Assembly (NCBI GenBank): GCA_013115145.1
Contig: JAAPAO010000599.1
Coordinates: forward strand, 1-21,304
DNA: 21,304 nt
Direction: 5' to 3'
Origin: Perkinsus chesapeaki
Taxonomy: Eukaryota > Perkinsozoa > Perkinsida > Perkinsidae
In this document: in pieces, positions 14,676 through 21,304 of the stretch
Numbering within the stretch: the stretch's first letter is position 1
Layout of the letters: each line of letters opens with the position of its first letter
Program-made: the position numbers and the translations under genes
Notes under the pieces: model-generated
The model's input: the letters and a program-made list of their open reading frames with translations, nothing else
Told to the model about the DNA's origin: nothing
Database searches by the model: none

Positions 14676-17347
14676 CGTCTTCGTTGGTAGCCTCCCCTTA
14701 GTCGTCGGTACTGAGCGGTGTGGCGCACAACTTCTGAGGCCGATAGCAGAGGGTGTTCGACAGCTGACACGATACCACAAGGAGGCCTTGTCGAGCAGGG
14801 ATGTGGAGTTAGTTGAGATCATCACAGCATATCAAATACACAAGTCCGTCTGTCCTCCTTACTCTAGTGAAGGCCCCGTGCAGATCTTGCGAGTCAGCGC
14901 TTGACACCTTGGACGCTCTAGCGGACACGGTGCTTGCGGAATGCTGCCAGCAAGGGGCGACTAATGTGAGCCTGTGGGGGAATCCAGCGGAGTTCAGCTT
15001 GATTCTTAGGCGCGTGACTGCTTGCGGTCTAATGCGCGGCGATTCCTGGCTAATGCACAGTACATCAGTCATACAGTCATTGATGAGGAACAGGAGGAGA
15101 GGCTCATGGCACCTTTCACTCTGCAAGAAGGACACTGTCCCACCCAAGAGGTCAGCGGACTTCACGCGCCCCAGCTCTTCTTCATTTGTATGATACCAGG
15201 AGATTGAGGAAGCAGTTGATCTGATTGTCCAGCGTCTAACAAAGCCTCTGATAGAGGACTCTCTCAGCGCTTTCCAAGTGCCCAACACTATGGCCCGTGA
15301 GCTCGAGCCGGACTATACAATAGATAAAGTAACGTAACTTGCGTAACTAACTGGGTCCCACGGCCCTAGGCGACTGATGCCAGTTTTCATCAGCGGTCGC
15401 GGAAGCTGGCTTCGAGGCATTGCGATCTTCCATTCAGGCGCTTATGGATCTGATCCCGCACGCAACCGCAGCTTTGCTTAACCGGACATCCTCAGCTCTG
15501 ATCAATGCTGACTTTGTTGACTTTCTATATCATGGGGGAAGAGTTGATCTGCGACCAGCGCATGCTCGGGGACTTCCGACACGAAAGGTGCTGTCTCCCT
15601 CCGTCCTTCCAGCTTGGAGCTCCCTACATGTTATGGTTTTGAGTTCCTTGAATGTGCCCCATCCCTGCTACTCTACCTCGCGGAGCGTTTCACTTTCATA
15701 TATGTCAAATTAAATCACAGTGCTTGCGTATCTTCTCAAGGGTATCGGACGAGGTGTGTTCCGTCAGGCAGCATCACTCGAAAATGAAGGAGTGTCCGAA
15801 GTTAGCGGCAGCAGACTGTTCGCCACCTTCCATGTTGATTCCCGCCACTACCACAACCGGGCGAGACCGTGGCAGGTAGGGCGTTCTAGAATCACACACT
15901 CCTCAGTATGGTTGTCAGATTTGTGTAGATGAAGCTACAGCAGACCCAACGCCTTGCAGTCAATCGGCGGGATATCTTTTCCATGTATAACCATACGCAT
16001 GATTCTCCAACCTCAAGTGAATCTTTTGATCCGAAATGTTCCATTGGAAGCTTTGAAGTTCGGTTGTCATCAGGTTAATCTATTTCCTCCATTCAACACA
16101 TCGGTGGAATACCATGGGTCTCTGTCCACCACTGAGGGACCTCTTAAACTGGAGATCGACAACGCCTTCAAGAAAGTTCATGAGGCAAGTACATTGTTCT
16201 CCTTCATACTCCTCCTTGTGGACAGCACTTTAGGAGGAGCTCTTCGAACAGGTTCCCTATTATGTATCTCGCTCAGCAGCTCTAGGCTCCGTAAGGGCAA
16301 TTTTCCACTCGATAAATCACTGGTCTCCTGAAGAGGTCTACGTTCATCCGTTGGTAGGCAACTGTCAGTTCATTGAGAAGTGAGTATGGCCGAGTTTATG
16401 GCTGCACGAGCTCCGCGATCAGATTGCTAACAGCGAGCGTGCGGCCAAGGAAATTGTATGTCCCTATCAATCCTCTCCTTGGATCCGAAGCTGTTACCGT
16501 ACCCGAGCATACAGAGTGGATGAAAGAAAAACATGAAGAGCTCGTCAAAGGCAACCCTTCTGGACATGGTGTGGGGCCAACTCTCCGGGCCTTCTGCTCT
16601 CACCCGCCCCCGCCACCGCTGCCGAGCCTTGCTAGACCGTATTTAGCTATTTGGCTCATCCTTGGAAATCCTCACGAATACGAATCTTTGCTACCTCGTA
16701 CCTTTCTATCAACTTGCGTTGTTTCCATCATTACTGCCAAACGCACAGATGTTCTGGTCAGTTACATCTCAGTGTACCACAGAAGGCCACAGGGGCTTGC
16801 AGGGAGACTCGATGTAGGTGTGCATCGGGGAAGCTCGTCAACTGATATCGTTATTATCGGTACTATCGACGGTACTATGGATCCCATAATACCGTCGATA
16901 TCACTCCTGGATCTTTGTGTACTCCTCATTTGGTATTCAAAGGATAAGCTTCTCCCCATTTCAGCGGCGGAGTTGCCTACAATGCCTCCTGCATGAACCT
17001 GCCTTTGGCCGACATTTCTGATGTGGAAGATCTGCAATCGAGATGCTCTCTCGCCGGAGCCGAGGCTCTCCTCAGCCCACACGGGTAACGCTTAGTTGAT
17101 TGTGTTTGCGCAACTGTGGTGTGCACCACTTTTGGGAAGAAAGCTTGAAGACTGGGACTCCCAGTCTGGGAGACATCGTGAGCAAGCGGCTAATCCATCA
17201 TTGTCAGTTACGTTGCCGAGGCAATAAGAGGAGGATCGTTGGCCGTGTTCCAGTGGGCACCGAATGCCGAGGAGGACGCCGGCAGACTTAAGAGGATATT
17301 CACTTCTGATTGGACCGCTAACCCCCTTACAAGGTCAGCTAGCGTCT
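14659..17347 (+). CDS. Secretory-pathway protein of unknown family, about 560 aa, probably continuing into the GT15 domain downstream
   Basis: ATG 14659 begins a classic signal peptide (MNFLFIVFVGSLPLVVG). Tentative exons: 14659-14851, 14898-14965, 15061-15150, 15200-15328, 15384-15587, 15741-15875, 15929-16057, 16137-16184, 16234-16379, 16434-16455, 16508-16570, 16647-16813, 16965-17084, 17151-17177, 17208-17347. Introns are GT-AG except the GC-AG candidate at 16185-16233. Several exons look strongly coding: an amphipathic EEQEERLMAPF segment, a helical EIEEAVDLIVQRL segment, YNHTHDSP, HSINHWSPEEVYVHPLVGN, and a hydrophobic SLEILTNTN / YLVPFYQLALFPSLL segment. NxS/T sites such as NASC and NRTS fit a luminal protein. 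I recognise no domain. Small exons (16434-16455, 17151-17177) and short introns are least certain. No stop separates this model from the glycosyltransferase exons if the last donor at 17348 is used, so one 902-aa protein is possible. Confidence 0.5.
16185..16233 (+). other. Probable GC-AG intron
   Basis: The border reads GAG|GCAAGT with acceptor TTTAG. The GCAAGT donor is the usual form for the minor GC-AG class, and the join is phase 0, linking FKKVHE to EELFEQVPYYV. All other introns used here have GT donors. Confidence 0.5.
16864..16900. repeat. 17-bp inverted repeat with 3-nt spacer in an intron
   Basis: The left arm 16864-16880 and right arm 16884-16900 pair with a single mismatch. The arms contain TATCGACGGTA and TACCGTCGATA. 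A shorter outer copy of GATATCG lies upstream near 16844, and CGGTACTAT is directly repeated at 16858-16866 and 16870-16878. It sits in the intron 16814-16964. A miniature inverted-repeat element or an RNA hairpin could produce this. Confidence 0.7.
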
Positions 17348-17424
17348 GTTAGAGCAGGCCGACTGTAACCTTTGGCGAACTTCAGGTACCTTTTACAGGA
17401 TTTGAACGACTCTTCGATGACGAG

Positions 17425-19278
17425 CTCAAAAAGCACTGGCAACTACTGGGGAACCGGTAGACCGCAAAGTTCTAAGACTTGATGCTGCAGCGCATCCACA
17501 GGAGAGAATCCAATCCCTCGAACGCCTCTCACTGAATACTTTGTCCAGCGGGATAATCGAGGAAAATGTATCAATGATTCCTGTGATTGTTTCCCTCCCT
17601 TTCGTGGGAGGCTCTGTGAAGATACTTCCCCGCCAAGACAGGTGGGCCGATAATCTTGAAAGCATCGCCACCGCCGATTGCCGTTTTGAGCAGGCGCCTT
17701 CTTCCACGGAGGGTAGTCAGTATAAAGCCGTCATACACTATCTCGTGCCGAGCAGGCCCCGTGAAGTTAACGAGTTAGCATTCGGGCTGAGGAACCTGTG
17801 GGAAATGTACAACCATCTAAAGTGAGCCTGCAGCCAGCACCAGTGGTATAACTTATACCGTCGGTATACGGCATATTTACATGACTCATCGAGTGGATTT
17901 ATAACCCATGCCATACGAATTATTCACCGACCTGCCTGGTTCACCGACAAGTGGGAACTGCTGGTGGAAGTTTCCCACGTAATTCCGGCTCGTTCTGCTC
18001 ACTGATCTTCCCTCGGAGGTAATTAAAACTTTTAGACTACCATAACGGGACTACAGCAAACTCGTTACTGTCATTGAACTACACTACTCCTGGGCTTTCC
18101 GATTGGGTATAAGTCTTCAGCCCCAGACCTGCTGCAAGAAGATGTGCCAGATTTTGTTGCCCGGTTCACTTCAGAGATCTCCCTGTCATTATATTCCACG
18201 ACGGGCTCACTGCGGAATTCAGACACCAGCTCGTTCATGCATCACAGAATCGCATCTGGTTCATGTAGCCTGACGCGGCCGCCGACCGGCTCGGAGCTGT
18301 TTTCATCAGCTACATCGAGTTTGATACGATTCCTCCGCACGTCATGGATGAGATGAAGCCGCAGCCAGCTAGCATCGGGTACAGGCAAGCCATTCGGTGG
18401 CGGTCCTGGCCGATCTACAAGGAAAAGTGCTGGGCAAGGTTTGACTTACGTCGGCTGGCTCAATGAGCGGTGGTCGCCAAACAGGTTTGATTACGCTCTC
18501 ACGCTCGACACCGATTCTTATCTGCCCGGCCAGTGGGATCAGAAAGAGGATATCTTCGATTACATGCACAACCGCAACCTCACCGCTGTTTTTACGCATT
18601 TTGGCCGAGAGTCTGCCGCAGCCGCTGTGAATTTCCTCCAGTTAGAACAAACCCAGCTTGCCATGTCATTAATGTAACGAGGTTCTTCCTTCTATACTGC
18701 AAACTCCACGCGATCGACCCGCGAGGCTCATCCATAGCTAAGGCGCTGATAGAATCTAATTTCAAATGGTATCAGCAGATCATCGAGCTGGACTTCGAGG
18801 CGGTTAAGCTGTCTTGGTTCGTAAGTTGACGTTTGAAGCGGTTGATGAGTATCTTCCCTTTCGAGGTTGACAATGATGCCTACGAGGATCTATTCCAATT
18901 CATGGACTCTACAGGAGGCTTTTATAAGTTTCGATGGGGGAACAATCCATTTAGGTGGGTGCAGAGACCGTTCATAGGACCGTGGTGCTGATTAAATTGG
19001 GATTGTTTTTTATTGTCCCAAGAGAGCGTCAACTGTTCGCTTGCCTTCGGCTATGATTTATAAAACTCTGGGAAGGCGTATTTGGCCTGCTCTTCCTGAC
19101 TATTCATTGTCTACTTTTTATGACCACGGCTTTATGGCCGAACCAGACCTACGGAGGTGTTTGTTGTGCCGTCAGGACATTCGCCTTAGCTCTGTTGTTG
19201 CCAGAGGACAAGATGGCAGCCTTGAGGGTATCTTATGCCCACCAAGGCTTTTGTCAATGTGACGATGGCCAGAAGTGA
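17425..19278 (+). CDS. GT15 (KRE2/MNT1/KTR)-like mannosyltransferase domain
   Basis: GT15 enzymes are Golgi type II membrane proteins that add alpha-1,2-mannose from GDP-mannose. Exons 17425-17821, 18175-18264, 18310-18438, 18485-18626, 18743-18820, 18866-18954, 19176-19278. Similarity to the family: AVIHYLVPSRP and DLPVIIFHDGL (N-terminal strands), YIEFDTIPPHV, GYRQAIRWRSWPIYK (family YRxMCRF region), FDYALTLDTDSYL (where family members have an EPD-type metal motif), LDFEAVKLSWF (the NFEI segment carrying the proposed catalytic Glu), STGGFYKFRWGNNP (family AGGFYYERWGDAP), LLLPEDK and a closing SYAHQGFC. The 18627-18742 intron is the least certain. The 5' end is unresolved: the open frame extends upstream of ATG 17574 with good coding character, so I think it continues from the signal-peptide gene rather than starting here. 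Divergence from fungal enzymes is large. Confidence 0.75.
17845..17868. repeat. Overlapping palindromes in the first GT15 intron
   Basis: GGTATAA-C-TTATACC (17845-17859) and TATACCG-T-CGGTATA (17854-17868) are each perfect and overlap. They lie just inside the 353-nt intron 17822-18174. The ATACCGTCG core resembles the right arm of the inverted repeat at 16884-16900. Confidence 0.65.
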
Positions 19279-19508
19279 GAGACGTCACATATCGGCTCTT
19301 ACGATCTTCTATGCGAGCAAAATTGCAACGTTGCTTGTACACTGCACTGATAAAGGAGGCTCAAAGTTGTTCACGAAGTTTCGAAATTCCCTTCACCGTG
19401 ATTCATATACAGTAGTGTATTTGCGCAGATCTATCCCGCTGAGATAGGTTTTTGCAATCTATTGATTTGCTCGCGTTACCTCCAAAATTGCTGCACTACT
19501 CTCTTCAG

Positions 19509-19935
19509 ATGTTACCGTTCCTCTCCTGCATCACCCTGGCAGTGCCCCTCGAGAGCTCCCCATGTGTTTGAGGCCAACATTTCCATCTCCGAGCTGCTTC
19601 GTCAACTACAGCCTTGGCGGGGCACCGAAGAACAACGAAGCCGTGTGGAGGAGATAGCCGACATGGTGGACAATCCAAGCGGGAGTGATGAGCTTCCTGC
19701 GAGGCTTCGATAAGTTTCATGCCGATGTGTGTTAAATTGACCATGTCTCGAATTGGCGCTCATTGTCATAGATAACAGACCGACAAACAATCTTCTAGTA
19801 CCCAATGGGCTTGAATTTCTCAAATCGCTCGTCGGAGGGTCAACAAGTCCCTTGACGTTGGTATCTTCCATTCTCTGTATGCTTGAACCTCTCAGAGATT
19901 GCAGAACTCTCGATTGTGTAGATCTGCTGGCCTGA
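19509..19935 (+). CDS. Weak candidate for a small secreted helical-repeat protein
   Basis: A possible signal peptide (MLPFLSCITLAVPL from ATG 19509) is followed after a short putative intron by a helical segment containing QPWRGTEEQRSRVEEIADMV. An intron from a donor at about 19692 to the acceptor at 19800 then joins PNGLEFLKSLVGG and the hydrophobic helix of SPLTLVSSILCMLEPLRD, ending at TGA 19935. The MVDN...NGLEFL pattern is faintly like the armadillo-type Hsp70 exchange factors (SIL1/Fes1). This is only a resemblance noticed by eye. Exon borders, and even whether the pieces belong together, are uncertain. Confidence 0.25.
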
Positions 19936-20014
19936 AGTGAAAGTGTTACAACTAATCAAGTTCGGCGATACCGTGGAATAATCCTCGGTGGTCATTACTG
20001 TGTTGATCGCTCGA

Positions 20015-20275
20015 ATGGAAACCGCTCTCATCCCCAACCAGCCTCTCTCGGTTATGCTTCCTGTAGCTGCTATTCTCTGCACTCTGCTCGTACTCGGAGC
20101 AGTTTTGGGCAGTAAAAAGCGTGGTAGGTCTCCATCGCTCGGCACTAGGAATGTATCATCTTGTCTTAGATCCAACGGAAGTCCTCAACTGGACACCTGA
20201 GCTATTTATCACAGCCAAGGCGTCGCCCTGCAAAATAGCAATAATAGGATCGGGTATGGCGGGTGCCAGTGCAGC
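20015..20275 (+). CDS. Start of an FAD/NAD-binding oxidoreductase with N-terminal membrane anchor (partial)
   Basis: Exon 1 from ATG 20015 to 20120 encodes a polar start and a hydrophobic segment (VMLPVAAILCTLLVLGAVLG) followed by basic residues, a signal anchor. A very short intron (20121-20148) joins to exon 2, 20149-20275, ending in KIAIIGSGMAGASAA, the dinucleotide-binding GxGxxG start of flavin-dependent oxidases. A standard donor, GTAAGT, follows in phase 2. Only about 77 residues are visible. Prenylcysteine-oxidase-like and amine-oxidase-like families both begin this way, so substrate cannot be named. The 28-nt intron is suspiciously short. The next intron carries the hairpin and minisatellite described separately; later exons, if any, are outside the window or displaced by the transposon. 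Confidence 0.5.
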
Positions 20276-20293
20276 GTAAGTCTTATGTTAAGA

Positions 20294-20371
20294 GGGTCTC
20301 GGCCTTGGGATCTATCTACCCTCGAGGAAATGTATCCCTAGAGGGACAAGAGGGGTCCCCTAGGCCGACCC
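20294..20371. repeat. Long imperfect hairpin, about 78 nt
   Basis: GGGT (20294-20297) plus TCGGCCTTGGGA (20299-20310) pair with TCCCCTAGGCCGA and ACCC (20356-20371), with small bulges. Inside, CCCTCGAGG (20319-20327) pairs loosely with CCCTAGAGGG (20336-20345). It lies 20 bp after the oxidoreductase splice donor. It resembles a small-RNA precursor or a fold-back element end. Confidence 0.6.
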
Positions 20372-20400
20372 GGGCTAATTGATTCTATCTACACCATTTC

Positions 20401-20570
20401 AAGAACTAGTTAGTAAAACCCAAGACCAAATTGGTAAAAGCCCGAACAAATTAATATAGCCAAGAACAAATTAGTAAAAACCCAGAACTAATTAATATAG
20501 CCCAGAACAAATTAGTAAAAACCCATAACAAATTAATATATTCCCAGGTCAATTTAGTAAACAACTCCCA
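20401..20570. repeat. AT-rich minisatellite, about eight ~21-bp units of two alternating types
   Basis: Units share an AGAACAAATTA core and alternate between an ending in TTAGTAAAAACCC and one in TTAATATAGCCC, giving a higher-order repeat of about 42 bp. The best copies are between 20422 and 20541; edges are degenerate. It sits between the oxidoreductase exon and the transposase remnant. Confidence 0.8.
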
Positions 20571-20670
20571 TTGTGTCGGAAACTTGCCTACATCATGTAA
20601 GCGACATGCACGTCTACATGTAGTTAATACCTTACGTATATTGAATGTACACTATAGGTTACAACGATGT

Positions 20671-21304
20671 TCACGCTCCGACAGGCATGTCCTCCATTGC
20701 CAAGCATCGTGGATAAAGCGTTTGTACGTGATTGAAACACCTTATGCAGGTCCCCATTGTTATAGCATCCACGCCTTTTTGTAGGAGCATCTCGCAGTAT
20801 TGTAGACGGTACTCAGTTTTCGTTCTTTGCCCTCTGCCGTTATCCCACTGCTCGTCAAACAGTTGCTGCCTGGTCGCTGCGTTCTGTGTTTTCATTGCTT
20901 GCTTCGCGGCAGAGAAACAGTCTTCTATGGGATTAATTGAAAAAGAATTATTCTTTTATCGAATTAAAATTTGCAGAATTTAAGAATATTCACCTTATTA
21001 TAAGGTGACAAGCGGTGCAAGCGCGCACCTGTTCAAAGAGAGATGGCAGTGGTACAGTATGATGATAGTTTTTGCTACCTTTGGCGTCGAACACGGCTTC
21101 CAGCCCCGAATGGGCTGGGGCATTGTCCCCGACGAAGGTCAGGTCGGCGAGATTCCGCCCGCTAGCAGATATTGTGTCTAGCATCTCTTCAACAATCGTA
21201 GCACATACAGCTTTATTTATACTTCCTCTCTTAATGCGATGGTATACGAGGCCAGTTTGCATTATTGCGCAAAAGCAGTGAATATTGGGGCCCTTACTGG
21301 AACC
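20671..21304 (-). mobile_element. DDE transposase remnant (Tc1/mariner-IS630 type), C-terminal part, cut by the window edge
   Basis: Read on the minus strand from 21304 the frame is open through GPNIHCF, TFVGDNAPAH (second catalytic Asp) and a GLEAVF segment. A 103-nt intron (21055-20953) then joins in frame to NNSFSINPIEDCF, the NPIE block carrying the third catalytic acidic residue. With this intron removed the spacing to NPIE equals that of ordinary Tc1/mariner enzymes. The tail (MGTCIRCFNHVQTLYPRC, stop at 20671) is typical of the C-terminal helix. The first Asp and the N-terminal DNA-binding region lie beyond the window. No stop breaks the visible frame after splicing, so the copy may be fairly recent. 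No terminal inverted repeat or target duplication could be located. Confidence 0.75.
20941..21007. repeat. Two 17-bp perfect palindromes inside the transposase intron
   Basis: AAAAGAAT-T-ATTCTTTT at 20941-20957 and CACCTTA-TTA-TAAGGTG at 20991-21007 lie 33 bp apart, the first spanning the intron acceptor. The intervening DNA is very AT-rich, unlike the transposase exons. This could be a small insertion that is now spliced out. Confidence 0.6.

Noticed and set aside
17425-17573. GT15 gene starting at ATG 17574 with a short signal anchor
   Set aside because: The frame upstream (PQERIQSLERLS and neighbours) looks clearly coding, so a start here would discard real sequence. It is kept only as an alternative.

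Overview
The window is nuclear DNA from a unicellular eukaryote. Almost every gene is broken into many short exons by very small introns (mostly 35-60 nt, nearly all GT-AG, plus one GC-AG candidate). The standard genetic code fits throughout and base composition is near balanced. The intron style, compact spacing and gene set best suit an alveolate of the Perkinsus type; this is an inference from style, not a database match. No bacterial operon, CRISPR array, rRNA or intact tRNA gene was seen.

Layout. The left part is on the minus strand: kynurenine 3-monooxygenase (KMO, 17 exons, 469 aa) at 406-2706 lies downstream of a B56-type PP2A regulatory subunit (14 exons, 482 aa) at 3019-5603. A divergent intergenic region (5604-6084) separates these from a plus-strand block: two tandem UDP-glucose/galactose 4-epimerases (6085-7195 and 7501-9112), COG1 of the Golgi tethering complex (9271-12405), and the CWC24/RNF113 splicing factor (12506-14228). 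A probable small minus-strand gene (14249-14660/14675) converges on CWC24 and shares its 5' end with a long plus-strand secretory gene (14659 to about 17347). That gene reads toward, and may be fused with, a GT15 (KRE2/MNT1)-type mannosyltransferase domain ending at 19278. Then come a weak candidate for a small secreted protein (19509-19935), the first exons of a membrane-anchored FAD/NAD-binding oxidoreductase (20015-20275, continuing off the window), a hairpin plus AT-rich minisatellite, and a minus-strand DDE transposase remnant that runs off the right edge.

How the genes relate. KMO belongs to tryptophan catabolism, B56 to PP2A substrate targeting and CWC24 to the spliceosome. Four neighbours fit one theme, glycoconjugate synthesis in the secretory pathway: two epimerases supplying UDP-Gal, COG1 keeping Golgi enzymes in place, and the GT15-like glycosyltransferase with its signal-peptide-bearing neighbour. 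Whether this clustering means anything is untested.

Reading method and limits. Exons were joined by hand, requiring GT/AG (or GC/AG) borders, matching phase and agreement with remembered family sequences. KMO, B56, both epimerases, CWC24 and most of COG1 join without a single frame conflict and look intact. The region 14659-17424 and the gene at 19509 have no recognised family to guide splicing, so their exon borders are tentative. The most distinctive observations are the gene-converted 3' ends of the epimerase pair, the possible fusion of an unknown luminal region to a GT15 domain with an altered metal-site motif, and related palindromes in two introns of that gene.
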